Assembly (NCBI GenBank): GCA_003452915.1 | Contig: DMMZ01000027.1 | Location: forward strand, 16,233-80,232 | DNA: 64,000 nucleotides | DNA from: Clostridiales bacterium | GTDB lineage: Bacteria; Bacillota; Clostridia; Oscillospirales; CAG-382 | Reading direction: 5' to 3' | In this document: piece after piece, positions 42,682 to 51,754 of the stretch | Numbering within the stretch: position 1 is the first letter of the stretch | Layout: every line of letters starts with the position of its first letter | The notes under the pieces: generated by a model | The model's database searches: none | Seen by the model: the letters and a program-made list of their open reading frames with translations, nothing else | What the model was told of the DNA's origin: nothing | Position numbers and translations under genes: made by a program

Positions 42682-43710
42682 ATGAAAACATTGCTCCTGG
42701 ATACAAAAGGGGATGAATATATAAATATTTGTTCTGATATTGTTAAAAAAAGCGGCATAGTTGCACTACCTACTGAAACAGTATACGGACTTTGCGCAAA
42801 TGCCCTTGACGAAAGTGCAGTAAAAAAAATATTCAAAGCTAAAGGTCGTCCGCAGGATAACCCGCTTATTGTACATATTAGTGGCCTTAAGGATGTTGAA
42901 AAATATGCAAAAAATATACCTGAAAGTGCATATTTACTCTTTGAAAAATTTTGGCCTGGACCCCTTACTGTTATCTTAAAAAAAAGAGATATTATATCTG
43001 ATTTGATTACTGCAAACCATGATACAGTAGCATTAAGACTTCCAAATAATAGAGTCATGCAAAATATAATAAAAAAAAGCGGGGTGCCCCTTGCAGCACC
43101 TTCAGCCAACCTTTCTGGAAGACCTTCTCCTACAGAATTTTCACATGTTGTAGAAGATATGAACGGAAAAATAGATGCTATTGTTGATGGAGGGAAATGT
43201 GATATAGGAGTTGAGTCCACTGTAATATCACTTATTGATGATCCGATAATTTTAAGACCAGGTTTTATAACAATCGAGGAAATTGAAAAATTTTTACCAA
43301 CTGTAAAGCTTTACGATAAAGTTTTTAGTGAAATAAATGAGAAGGAGAAAGTCCTATCACCAGGTATGAAATACCGACATTATGCGCCAAAATCTCCTCT
43401 TATTTGCGTAATTGGTGAAGATAATAAAGCAGCAAACTATATTAACTCAAATTTGGAAATAAACACATTCTGCATTGTTTTTGATAATGAGAGTCATCTA
43501 TACAAAACAAAAAACATTATAACCTATGGGATAAAGCAAATGCCTAATACACTTCTCAAGAATTTGTATTCCGCACTAAGAAAAGCGGATAGCTATAATG
43601 CAGAAAAAATCTATATTCACTGTCCAGAAATGGATAAAGAATTTAACGCACTATATAATAGAATAATTTTAGCTTCAAGTCATAATGTTATATATCTTGG
43701 AAATAAGTAG
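42682..43710 (+). CDS. L-threonylcarbamoyladenylate synthase TsaC/Sua5 (YwlC)
   Basis: 342 residues. An N-terminal YrdC domain (about 1-205) has 'GIVALPTETVYGLCANALDE', 'KAKGRPQDNPLIVHI' and 'KSGVPLAAPSANLSGRPSPT'. The C-terminal Sua5 domain (about 230-342) follows 'VLSPGMKYRHYAPKSPL'. It makes threonylcarbamoyl-AMP for t6A37 of tRNA. The start has a weak SD; GTG at 42673 is the alternative. In Bacillus the related ywlC is next to the Mn exporter gene mntP, which may explain the Mn riboswitch; no mntP is found here. Confidence 0.92.
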   Translation: MKTLLLDTKGDEYINICSDIVKKSGIVALPTETVYGLCANALDESAVKKIFKAKGRPQDNPLIVHISGLKDVEKYAKNIPESAYLLFEKFWPGPLTVILKKRDIISDLITANHDTVALRLPNNRVMQNIIKKSGVPLAAPSANLSGRPSPTEFSHVVEDMNGKIDAIVDGGKCDIGVESTVISLIDDPIILRPGFITIEEIEKFLPTVKLYDKVFSEINEKEKVLSPGMKYRHYAPKSPLICVIGEDNKAANYINSNLEINTFCIVFDNESHLYKTKNIITYGIKQMPNTLLKNLYSALRKADSYNAEKIYIHCPEMDKEFNALYNRIILASSHNVIYLGNK

Positions 43711-43771
43711 TTTGCTACAATGGATTATTAGCTATACATTTGTATTTTAAATAAAATTGATGAAAGGAGCA

Positions 43772-43925
43772 GCAGAAACTCGTTGCTAATGGTATTCAGC
43801 AGAGTATGTCGCGCAAAGGTAATTGTTTTGACAATGCAGTAATGGAAAACTTCTTTGCGGAATCATTCTTTTCTTCTATGAAGCGTGAAGAATAATACCG
43901 TACAAAATACCGCTCGGAAAGTGAG
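43772..43925 (+). pseudogene. IS3-family transposase internal fragment
   Basis: Reads 'QQSMSRKGNCFDNAVMENFF' and 'AESFFSSMKREE', a stop, then 'YRTKYRSESE', the catalytic-domain part of an IS3 OrfB. It is cut at 43925 by the small IS derivative that starts at 43926. The last 30 nt equal 36945-36974 except for one base, where the missing C-terminus is found. Confidence 0.78.
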
Positions 43926-43982
43926 TGATATGCCCTCTGTCAAGTAGACAGTAATAAAAACAAAAATATTTAGTTTGTATTA

Positions 43983-44010
43983 ATTCTCCCTGCTGCGCAG
44001 CAGGGAGAAT
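43983..44010. terminator. Perfect palindrome/terminator inside the IS derivative
   Basis: ATTCTCCCTGCTGC joined to its exact complement GCAGCAGGGAGAAT, then TTTTTT on the plus strand and A-rich DNA on the other side. It probably blocks transcription into or out of the element. Confidence 0.85.
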
Positions 44011-44013
44011 TTT

Positions 44014-44262
44014 TTACGCTGCGAAAGCGCTGTGGTAGTCCGTGACTGCTTGTAGTTTTAATTCTTTGCTATACTTAGTGTTACCTCGCTTTGGAAGCAG
44101 TCCTTCTGCTCCTTGTGAGTCATAAACCGCAACCATGTCTTTTAAACTTATATCTGAAATTCCATATTTTATCGCTATATTTGTATAGCTTCCTTGCCTG
44201 GTTTTGTATTCATTGATTGCTGCTATCTTTTCTTCATAGCTCAACTTGCTTTTTCTTGACAT
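44014..44262 (-). pseudogene. Truncated IS3-family OrfA (helix-turn-helix)
   Basis: 82 residues: MSRKSKLSYEEKIAAINEYK then 'IAIKYGISDISLKDMVAVYD', the helix-turn-helix of IS3 OrfA proteins. It ends abruptly in 'VTDYHSAFAA' from fused terminal sequence, so OrfB is entirely lost. It cannot transpose alone but could bind ends of related elements. Confidence 0.75.
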
Positions 44263-44395
44263 AAATATTCCCCTTAGTGTAGTCTTGAATTTTTGTTATT
44301 TCAAGTGTCTACTCTAAGGGGATTATATCACAAAACCGAGAACGGGGCTATTTTATTTATCCTTAGGTCCAATTTTTTGGTTAATTAATTTAGAT

Positions 44396-44902
44396 TTAAT
44401 CACCAATTATTATTATTTCACACGAAAGAGTTTTGCTTTGATATGAAGGAACAGCATAATATGTGACACCGTCATAACTACATGTTTGATTAAAAACAGC
44501 GGTTTGTTCTACCCTGTGCATAAATGTTCCGTCTGGAATAGTACAAATTGATTCTATAGGTGTATAATAACCATCAGTTAAATACATAGCTTGGTAAAAA
44601 CTAACCGATCCGGTAATTCCGCCGGGAGTACCGTCACCATAATATGCAGTCATATTTACGTATGCAGGAATATCATATTCAGCATTATAAAAATCCTCTA
44701 CCCATGAACTTCCTTCTACAGAATTGGTTGAATCATCATATTCAACATATGATCGACACAAATATACAAGTTCATTGTTATCGTTGTACATCCATTGATC
44801 GTCCTGATCAGAATAACTAGAAGCGCTTACGGAGAAAGATGATACCAAAACGGAAATTAGTAGAACCATGCAAATCATTGGAATTTTGAATTTCTTTTTC
44901 AT
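44396..44902 (-). CDS. Small secreted protein of unknown function
   Basis: 168 residues. A clear signal peptide (KKKFKIPMICMVLLISVLVS, cleavage near SVSA-S) is followed by a Tyr/Asp-rich mature part ('DQDDQWMYNDNNELVYLCRS', 'ADYGDGTPGG'-like turn) with two or three Cys. I do not recognise the family. It is monocistronic, flanked by IS debris and hairpins. Confidence 0.65.
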   Translation of the reverse strand: MKKKFKIPMICMVLLISVLVSSFSVSASSYSDQDDQWMYNDNNELVYLCRSYVEYDDSTNSVEGSSWVEDFYNAEYDIPAYVNMTAYYGDGTPGGITGSVSFYQAMYLTDGYYTPIESICTIPDGTFMHRVEQTAVFNQTCSYDGVTYYAVPSYQSKTLSCEIIIIGD

Positions 44903-44937
44903 AATTAATATCCTTTCAATTTAACATTTATACATCA

Positions 44938-44967
44938 ATACTTTATCAGCATCGATAAAGTATTTTT
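44938..44967 (+). terminator. Hairpin with T-run upstream of the secreted protein gene
   Basis: ATACTTTATC-AGCATC-GATAAAGTAT then TTTT. It is oriented to stop plus-strand transcripts; on the minus strand it would lie in the leader region of the 44396 gene. Confidence 0.5.
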
Positions 44968-45165
44968 GTATTTATAATGCTTTACAAAACTAATATACCA
45001 TATTATATTTGTCGTTTTATGTCATTATTTATCATTATACTATTATAAATTAAAAACTCCGTTAATTTTCTTAATTTATGGAAATAGCTATGCAAATTTT
45101 ATTTATACTTACTTTCGGAGCGGATAAAGCAGACGAACCGCCTAATTAATAAAAAATATAAAAAA

Positions 45166-45191
45166 CGAAGGCAGTGCAGGCACTGTCTTCG
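45166..45191 (-). terminator. Terminator of the Abi-like gene
   Basis: CGAAGgCAGTGC-agg-CACTGtCTTCG, on the minus strand followed by TTTTTTATATTTTTT. Confidence 0.85.
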
Positions 45192-45199
45192 TAAAAACT

Positions 45200-46152
45200 T
45201 TATTTGAGTTTTTGGTCGTTGATATCATTATATGCAAAGTAATCGAAATTGTCAACTACTTTTGCTAAAAAATTTATAGTAGATTTTATTATATCGTTTT
45301 TAGAAAAATAATCAATATTACGATTAAATCTTTCAATCATTACGATTAAACTTTGATAAGTATAATGCTTGATAGATTTACTATCAACAACTTTATCAAA
45401 TGCAAATAAAAGAGCTGCAAAGTCATGTATAACAGGTATTTTCATTTTTTTAATCCTTGAATCTGGATTAATTTTTGGTATTTTCGACACCATAGTATTC
45501 AACTTCTTTGACAGATTAAAATCACTATTTACTTTAACATATTCATGTTTTATTTGCCTTTTTAAGCTGTTTATTAAGCAATTATTATGTGCAGCTGCAT
45601 TTCTTATAAATTTAACAGGTAATAAAAGACTAAGTATATCATTATTTTTTTCGTATAAATCACAATAATATTTGTAAAATGTAATAAATTCGCCGAACGA
45701 TAATAATTCTACAAAATTCCAAAGAGCAAAGTTCCTTATGTACTTTTTTAATAAATCACAATTGTAAGGTGAATTGGTTCTTATTTTATAATTAATATTA
45801 TCTTGTATTTTTTCATGTTTATCTAAAAATCGTCTTACAATATTATAACCATCTTCTTGAGTATTTTCTGAAAAATGACGATTTAATTGCACTTTTAAAC
45901 TATGTTCAATATTTAACGACATATTTAATATTATTTTTCTTAAATGCATGTCTAAAATTGATAATTCTTTTAAGTAAGCAAACTCAAGATTTATATATTA
46001 GCAAATGCTTTTATTTTAAAACAATAAGTATTATTAGTTATGTATTCAACAGCTTCTTCTTCAGATATAACATTAAACTTAATTCCTTTTCTTTTCATAT
46101 GCTGTATTTGATCATAAATACATAATTTTTGTTTATGTAAAACGGAATCCAA
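45200..46152 (-). pseudogene. Abi_2-like (HEPN) abortive infection protein, frameshifted
   Basis: The main open part (45200-45949) contains 'MHLRKIILNMSLNIEHSLKV' and a HEPN-like RNase motif RNAAAH ('FIRNAAAHNN'). Upstream, after SD GAGGTGG and a TTG at 46152, another frame encodes 'DSVLHKQKLCIYDQIQHMKR', 'GIKFNVISEEEAVEYITNNT' and 'FKIKAFAN', the N-terminus of Abi_2 proteins. The frame then shifts into 'YINLEFAYLKELSILD' before MHLRK. About ten codons between the two parts are lost at an AATATA repeat. Abi_2 proteins are phage-triggered toxins; this one is probably dead. Confidence 0.78.
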
Positions 46153-46355
46153 AATTTACCACCTCATTTATATTTTATCAGATAATTACTAAAATGCAAT
46201 AATTATTAAAAATATTATTAAATCACAAAGTCCTTTGTTCATAACGAGTAGGGGGCTGTATTTGATTTTTATACGACACTTTTACGACATAAAGAGTATG
46301 TTTATGTAGGTTTTTATAGGTCAACGGGCATTTTGAACAAGAAAATATCTAAAGT

Positions 46356-46402
46356 AAAAACCCTCGAATTTCCTTGAAAATCAAGGGTTTTCGGGGGTTT
46401 TT
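46356..46402 (-). terminator. Terminator of tRNA-Gln
   Basis: On the minus strand AAAAACCCCCGAAAACCCTT ... TTCGAGGGTTTTT directly follows the tRNA. It is a near-copy of the terminator at 22038-22083. Confidence 0.88.
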
Positions 46403-46404
46403 AC

Positions 46405-46481
46405 TGGCAGGGATAGATGGACTCGAACCATCGGAATGCAGGAGTCAAAGTCCTGTGCCTTACCGACTTGGCTATATCCCT
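46405..46481 (-). tRNA. tRNA-Gln (anticodon TTG), CCA encoded
   Basis: 77 nt on the minus strand. Acceptor AGGGATA/TATCCCT, discriminator G then CCA; anticodon arm CAGGA-CTTTGAC-TCCTG with TTG at positions 34-36; T-arm GATGG-TTCGAGT-CCATC. It reads CAA (and CAG by wobble). Confidence 0.97.
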
Positions 46482-46599
46482 AAATTTCTTTGCTTTTTCA
46501 CAAACTCATGTGATATGATTATCTCAGAGAGTTTGCGTGCTTGGATATTATATATTAAAACCATCTTAATGTCAATACAAAATACTTAAATAACAATTG

Positions 46600-47241
46600 T
46601 TACATTTTAAAAATGTCAGGTCGTGAGTCAATAGCGGCGGCAAGTATCAAAGCATGATCGCCTGCGAGAGGGCTTTTTCCAACAATTTCGTATACAGCAT
46701 CTACCGGGATTGTTAATATAGGTGTTTTTCGCAATATTATACAAGATGGATTTTCTTTTCCGTTTGATAGTTTAATCTCGTATTCACTGACTGCAAAGTA
46801 AGTTTTACCATCCAACTTTTTATAATCCTTGATTGGACTTATTGAAATATCAAACCACGAAGCCTGCGCAGCGTCGTCTCCTGCCCTAAAACTCTTGTTA
46901 TCCGAAACAAACTGCGCGGTAAACGCTATAGTAATTATCCTTGTCCTCGGGTCACGCTTAGGGTCGGAAAAGCTGCGAAGATGCCGGATAGCTACATCTT
47001 TGGTGCCTGTTTCCTCGTATAGCTCACGCATTGCGGCGGCTTCCACCGTCTCGTTAGGCTCAACAAAACCACCGGGGAAAGCCCACATGCCCAAGCAAGG
47101 ATGTCCACCCCTTTTAATCATAAGGGTTTTCGCACCGTCAAAAAGTATTATATCAACAGTTACTGAAGGACGTTCGTATTTATAAGGATCATATGTCTTT
47201 ATGAATTCTTCTTCGGTGAGTCCGTTTTTATCCCTTAACAT
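46600..47241 (-). CDS. NUDIX hydrolase (ADP-ribose/NAD-type possible)
   Basis: 213 residues. A full Nudix box GGFVEPNETVEAAAMRELYE-ETG (about residues 56-78) follows 'KRGGHPCLGMWAFPG'. A C-terminal extension ('LSNGKENPSCIILRKTPILT') is characteristic of longer Nudix proteins acting on ADP-ribose or sugar nucleotides. Start ATG at 47241 because GGAGG precedes it by 6 bases. It is the last gene of the mnmE-mnmG-rsmG cluster, 15 nt after rsmG. Confidence 0.9.
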   Translation of the reverse strand: MLRDKNGLTEEEFIKTYDPYKYERPSVTVDIILFDGAKTLMIKRGGHPCLGMWAFPGGFVEPNETVEAAAMRELYEETGTKDVAIRHLRSFSDPKRDPRTRIITIAFTAQFVSDNKSFRAGDDAAQASWFDISISPIKDYKKLDGKTYFAVSEYEIKLSNGKENPSCIILRKTPILTIPVDAVYEIVGKSPLAGDHALILAAAIDSRPDIFKM

Positions 47242-47256
47242 TGTAAAATCCTCCAA

Positions 47257-47955
47257 CTAAAGCGGTGCTTTTGTAATCTTTGCGTATTGCCTTGGAAAAT
47301 CGTTTGATGTTGCCACAACCTTTTCAATAACAATAAGTGTATGCTTTCTGTCAAAAAGCGGAACATCTACATTAATTATGTCAACCGTTTTTCCACCTAA
47401 GGCTTTTATTGCTTTTTCGGCTTCTTCTAATTCTTCTGCGCCTTTACTGCCCTTCATTGCAACAAAATGTCCGCCTTTTTTCACTAACGGCAAACATAGC
47501 TCACATAAAATATTTAACCTTGCCACCCCACGTGCAACTGCAATATCAAAGCTCTCTCGCTTTTGTGTACGAGCGATTTCCTCAGCTCTGCCGAACAGGG
47601 TTTTTAGATTAGTTATCCCTATTGTCTTTACTGTTTCTTCAACAAAATTAAGCTTTTTTGCTGTTGAATCGTTTGCCGTAACGGTGCATTTATCCGAACA
47701 AACTGCAAGCGGTAAAGACGGAAAACCACCGCCGCAGCCAATGTCAATTATACTTTTCCCTGTGAATAAACCTGTTTTTAACAAGGTAAGAGAATCAAAG
47801 AAATGCAGTATTGCAATCTCCTCATCGGTTTTTAAAGCGGTGAGGTTAAGGACACCGTTCATTTCGGTTAACTTTTCACTTATTATTGACAGTTTTTCAG
47901 CTTGAGATGATGTTAACGGATAATATTTATTTGTTATTTCAATTATTTTATTCAT
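47257..47955 (-). CDS. rsmG: 16S rRNA (guanine527-N7)-methyltransferase RsmG
   Basis: 232 residues. The SAM-binding 'IIDIGCGGGFPSLPLAVCSD' and 'FDIAVARGVARLNILCELCL' are RsmG signatures; the N-terminal 'LNLTALKTDEEIAILHFFDS' is also conserved. It methylates G527 of 16S rRNA. It overlaps the end of mnmG (start ATG 47955, mnmG stop at 47948), the classic gidA-gidB pair. An in-frame ATG at 47979 is less likely. Confidence 0.96.
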   Translation of the reverse strand: MNKIIEITNKYYPLTSSQAEKLSIISEKLTEMNGVLNLTALKTDEEIAILHFFDSLTLLKTGLFTGKSIIDIGCGGGFPSLPLAVCSDKCTVTANDSTAKKLNFVEETVKTIGITNLKTLFGRAEEIARTQKRESFDIAVARGVARLNILCELCLPLVKKGGHFVAMKGSKGAEELEEAEKAIKALGGKTVDIINVDVPLFDRKHTLIVIEKVVATSNDFPRQYAKITKAPL

Positions 47956-49843
47956 TATTATTGTTTTCCCTGTTTCCATACTGAGCCAGATAAATCAACA
48001 AGACTGAAATGTCCGCAGGTGAAATACCCGAAATTCGTGACGCTTGTCCGATATTTTCAGGACGGATTCTGTCCAGCTTTTGTATAGATTCGTTACGTAT
48101 ACCCTTTATTTTCTTATAATCAATGTCAGCAGGCAGACGCTTTTCTTCCAGCTTTTTAAACCTTTCGACCTCGGATATCTGTCTTTTTATATAACCCTCG
48201 TACTTTATCTCGATTTCGGCACGTTTTTTAATGGATTTTGGTAAATCGGAAGTATTATCCTCCAAAATATAAATATCCTCAATGGTAACAAGCGGACGTT
48301 TTATTAAATCCGCTTTACGCATTCCAACGGTAATTTCTTCGTAACCATACCCTGCCAGCATCTTATTTAATTCGGCAGTACAGGGAAGTGACTCGTTGCG
48401 AAGTCTGTATATTTCTGCTTCAAGCGTTTCCTGCTGATTTTTATATTCTTCATACACCTTGTCGCTAACAAGTCCTGCTTTTCTGCCTTTTTCGATAAGG
48501 CGTGTCTTTGCGTTGTCCTGTCTTAAAAGCAAGCGGTATTCACTGCGTGAAGTCATTATTCTGTAAGGCTCGTTTGTGCCTTTTGTAACAAGATCGTCGA
48601 TTAAGGTTGCGATATAGCTTTCGCTTCTTAATAAAATTAACGGCTCCTTGTCCCTTATTTTTAAAGAGGCGTTTATTCCTGCAATCAAGCCCTGTGCAGC
48701 AGCCTCCTCGTATCCTGAGCTACCGTTAAACTGCCCTGCACCGTAAAGGCCTTTTATACTCTTGAATTCCAACGTTGGATAAAGCTGTGTCGGATCGCAG
48801 CAATCGTACTCGATAGCGTAAGCGGTACGCATAAAAACTGCTTTTTCCATACCTTTTATACTGTGTACAATCTTTTTTTGTACCTCCTCGGGTAGAGAAG
48901 AAGAAAGACCTTGCAGATAAACTTCTTTTGTACTTTCTCCCATCGGTTCAACAAAAAGTTGATGTCGCTCTTTATCTGAAAAGCGGACAACCTTGTCCTC
49001 GATGCTTGGGCAATAACGCGGACCTGTGCCTTTTATTACTCCCGAAAACAATGGCGAACGGTGCATATTTTCTTTGATTATCCGGTGTGTTTCCTCGTTT
49101 GTGTAGCAGATGTAACAAACCTTTTTATTATCCTTGGGTGTATCCGTTGAAAACATAACCGGCGCTTCGTCACCTGATTGAACCTCCAGCTGGTCGTAAT
49201 CGATGCTGCCGGAATGTAAACGTGGCGGCGTTCCTGTTTTAAAACGGACAAGCTTTATTCCTGCGTTTATAAGACTATCGGAAAGCCTTGTTGCAGCAAC
49301 GGTGTTATCCGGTCCTGACGAATAGGATTCCTCGCCGCAGATTATTTTGCCCCCGAGAGAGGTTCCCGTTGCAATAACAATCGCCTTGGCTGGGTAAAAA
49401 GCACCAAAAGCGGTATAAACTCCGCTTATAGTATCATTTTCGACTTCGATTCCGGTAACCTCTGCCTGAATCATCGTTAAATTGTCGGTACGCTCTATAA
49501 GGTTCTTCATGTAATCCATGTATTTTCGCCTGTCCGCCTGTATGCGAAGGGAATGAACAGCAGGCCCCTTGCTCAAGTTCAGCATACGGCTCTGGAGCAT
49601 AACAGCGTCCGCTGCTTTGCCCATTTCACCGCCCAATGCATCTATTTCAAAGACGAGCTGCCCCTTGCCGGTACCGCCAATAGAGGGGTTGCAGGGCATA
49701 TTGCCCACAAGGTCAAGCGTAAGCGTAAAAAGAGCGGTTTTTAAACCTGTCCTTGCCGCTGCTAGTGCCGCTTCAATTCCTGCGTGTCCCGCTCCTATGA
49801 CAATAACATCAAATTCTTCTGCTGTATATAAAGAATGGCTCAT
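47948..49843 (-). CDS. mnmG: tRNA uridine-5-carboxymethylaminomethyl(34) synthesis enzyme MnmG
   Basis: 631 residues, full length. FAD-binding 'VIVIGAGHAGIEAALAAART', 'CNPSIGGTGKGQLVFEIDAL', 'GLYGAGQFNGSSGYEEAAAQ' and 'TSRSEYRLLLRQDNAKTRL' are all family blocks. With MnmE it adds the cmnm5 group to wobble U34 of several tRNAs including tRNA-Gln(TTG), whose gene lies in this same cluster. SD GGAAAA precedes the ATG. Confidence 0.98.
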   Translation of the reverse strand: MSHSLYTAEEFDVIVIGAGHAGIEAALAAARTGLKTALFTLTLDLVGNMPCNPSIGGTGKGQLVFEIDALGGEMGKAADAVMLQSRMLNLSKGPAVHSLRIQADRRKYMDYMKNLIERTDNLTMIQAEVTGIEVENDTISGVYTAFGAFYPAKAIVIATGTSLGGKIICGEESYSSGPDNTVAATRLSDSLINAGIKLVRFKTGTPPRLHSGSIDYDQLEVQSGDEAPVMFSTDTPKDNKKVCYICYTNEETHRIIKENMHRSPLFSGVIKGTGPRYCPSIEDKVVRFSDKERHQLFVEPMGESTKEVYLQGLSSSLPEEVQKKIVHSIKGMEKAVFMRTAYAIEYDCCDPTQLYPTLEFKSIKGLYGAGQFNGSSGYEEAAAQGLIAGINASLKIRDKEPLILLRSESYIATLIDDLVTKGTNEPYRIMTSRSEYRLLLRQDNAKTRLIEKGRKAGLVSDKVYEEYKNQQETLEAEIYRLRNESLPCTAELNKMLAGYGYEEITVGMRKADLIKRPLVTIEDIYILEDNTSDLPKSIKKRAEIEIKYEGYIKRQISEVERFKKLEEKRLPADIDYKKIKGIRNESIQKLDRIRPENIGQASRISGISPADISVLLIYLAQYGNRENNNNE

Positions 49844-49910
49844 GAATGTTTTCCTTCGACCTAATATTTTATGCTTTATATAATTGTCAATAACTTTTTG
49901 CTCGCAAAAA

Positions 49911-51269
49911 TTATTTCCCTACACAAAAGTGTGAAAATATCTCGTTTACAACCTGTTCGGATGCCAATCTGCCATCAAGCTCACCAAGGCAGGCTATCGC
50001 TTCCTCAATATCCATGCCTGCAATATCCTGCGTAAAACCATCAAGTGAGGATAAGGCGTTGTCAATCGCAACAAATGCTCGGCTCAATGCCGCATACTGC
50101 CTTGCTCCGACTATAATTTCTCCCAAAGAAGAAATATTACCCTCTCCGAACATCTCACCTATGATTTTTTCTAATCTTTCTTTTCCTAGCCCTTCCAAAG
50201 CTGAAAAGAATATCTGTTTTCCGAAGGCTATTTCGGGTAAAACCGTCCTCAAATCACTCTTGTTTAACAGACAAACTGTACAGTCCTCTTTACCTGTAAG
50301 ACTTATTTGCTTTATTATTTCTTTGTCGTCCTCGTCAAACGGTCTTGAGCCGTCAAAGACAGCTAAAACAAGCTCCGCATCAGCAAGCGCTTGCTTGCTT
50401 TTATTTATCCCGATACTCTCAATCACATCACTGCTTTCACGAATTCCTGCTGTGTCCGAGAGGTTGAGCAGCAGGTCGCCAAGTCGAATTTGTTCTGTAA
50501 CAATATCTCTTGTCGTTCCGGCGATATCGGTAACAATCGCACGGTCATATCCGATTAAAGTGTTTAAAACAGAGCTTTTTCCTGTGTTTGGCTTGCCGAT
50601 TATAACGGTGTTTATACCCTCGCTGATGGCTTGTCCATATCTGTGCGTTTCTTTTAATCGGAATAATTCATCTCGTATTACTAAAAGGCTGTCTTTCATT
50701 TCTTCGACGGAAACATCTCGTAAATCCTCATCAGGATAATCTATATAGGCATATACCGATGCCGCAAGCAAAGTCAGTTTGTCCGATAAATCTTTTATCT
50801 TAGCCGACAAAGCTCCTTTTGACTGTAAAAGCGAAACCGTGAGGTGTTTTTCGTTCTTTGCGTCAATAATACCACCGACAGCCTCCGCTTGAGAAAGTGT
50901 GAGTTTTCCGTTTATAAATGCTCTTTTTGTAAATTCCCCTGCTTCGGCATAATATGCTCCAGCGGTTATTGCCGTTTCCAATAACTTTTTTGTAACAAGA
51001 ATTCCACCGTGACAGCATAACTCAACGGTATCCTCACCTGTATAGCTTTTCGGAGCACGGTAGATTGTAATAATACCGTCGTCAAAAACCCCGTCTTTAT
51101 CAAAAAAACTGCCATAAACGGCCGTGTTTGAGCTTATATCTTCAATATTCTTACCGCTTTTGGGCGTAAAAAGTGCAGAGGTAACCTTAATAGCGATGTC
51201 CCCTGTAATTCTTATCATAGCCACACCACCCTTGCCGAGTGGAGTGGAAATAGCGGCAATAGTTCTCAC
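49911..51269 (-). CDS. mnmE: tRNA modification GTPase MnmE
   Basis: 452 residues. An N-terminal tetrahydrofolate-binding domain ('IAAISTPLGKGGVAMIRITG') is followed by a G domain at about 213-370 ('IIGKPNTGKSSVLNTLIGYD', 'DIAGTTRDIV', 'NKSD') and the C-terminal Cys in 'FCVGK'. It partners with MnmG. Start codon GTG overlaps the trmL stop (GTGA). Confidence 0.98.
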   Translation of the reverse strand: MRTIAAISTPLGKGGVAMIRITGDIAIKVTSALFTPKSGKNIEDISSNTAVYGSFFDKDGVFDDGIITIYRAPKSYTGEDTVELCCHGGILVTKKLLETAITAGAYYAEAGEFTKRAFINGKLTLSQAEAVGGIIDAKNEKHLTVSLLQSKGALSAKIKDLSDKLTLLAASVYAYIDYPDEDLRDVSVEEMKDSLLVIRDELFRLKETHRYGQAISEGINTVIIGKPNTGKSSVLNTLIGYDRAIVTDIAGTTRDIVTEQIRLGDLLLNLSDTAGIRESSDVIESIGINKSKQALADAELVLAVFDGSRPFDEDDKEIIKQISLTGKEDCTVCLLNKSDLRTVLPEIAFGKQIFFSALEGLGKERLEKIIGEMFGEGNISSLGEIIVGARQYAALSRAFVAIDNALSSLDGFTQDIAGMDIEEAIACLGELDGRLASEQVVNEIFSHFCVGK

Positions 51270-51754
51270 AAAAATAATTTCCCCTTAAGATTCAATCCCT
51301 CAAAATCACGCTGTCTAAGTACCTCATAAACCGCTATTGCGGCGGAATTTGATAAATTCAAGCTGCGTAGTTCACCAAGCATGGGAATTCGCACACAGCT
51401 TTCTTTATTTTTAAGTAACAATTCCTCTGGAAGCCCTTTGGTTTCTTTTCCAAAAAATAAAAAGACTTTGCCCTCATATTTTACGTCTGTATAATTTATT
51501 GCAGCCTTTGTTGTGAAATAATAAAAGAAGCCGTCTGTATTTTTGGAATAAAAATCGTTTAAATCCTTATAGTAATGAATATCCAGATGCGACCAGTAAT
51601 CAAGCCCTGCTCTCTTAAGCTGCCTGTCCGTAATTGTAAAACCAAGCGGCTCTATCAAATGTAAAGAAGAACCCGTTGCGGCACAGGTGCGTGAAATATT
51701 TCCAGTATTCTGCGGTATCTCTGGCTCCAGGAGTACAATGTTTATATCGCTCAA
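51266..51754 (-). CDS. trmL: tRNA (cytidine/uridine-2'-O-)-methyltransferase TrmL
   Basis: 162 residues, SPOUT fold. 'IVLLEPEIPQNTGNISRTCA', 'FGKETKGLPEELL' and 'IPMLGELRSLNLSNSAAIAV' with 'YEVLRQ' are the knot and SAM-site motifs. It 2'-O-methylates the wobble base of tRNA-Leu. First gene of the cluster; start TTG at 51754 with GGGGAAA upstream. All neighbours modify RNA. Confidence 0.95.
   Translation of the reverse strand: MSDINIVLLEPEIPQNTGNISRTCAATGSSLHLIEPLGFTITDRQLKRAGLDYWSHLDIHYYKDLNDFYSKNTDGFFYYFTTKAAINYTDVKYEGKVFLFFGKETKGLPEELLLKNKESCVRIPMLGELRSLNLSNSAAIAVYEVLRQRDFEGLNLKGKLFL

Larger units (their letters stand above)
43926..44330 (-). mobile_element. Internally deleted IS3-type element (405 bp)
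   Basis: Terminal inverted repeats start TGATAT at both ends (left TGATATGCCCTCTGTCAAGT, right TGATATAATCCCCTTAGAGT), both followed by a GTAGACA core. It carries only the N-terminal part of OrfA and a perfect palindromic terminator. On the minus strand CCCCTTAG...CTAAGGGG near the transposase start could sequester its SD. It is a non-autonomous, MITE-like derivative inserted in older IS3 debris. Confidence 0.72.

Noticed and set aside
43980..44330. Intact IS3 element
   Set aside because: OrfB is missing and OrfA is cut; only ends and an N-terminal part remain.
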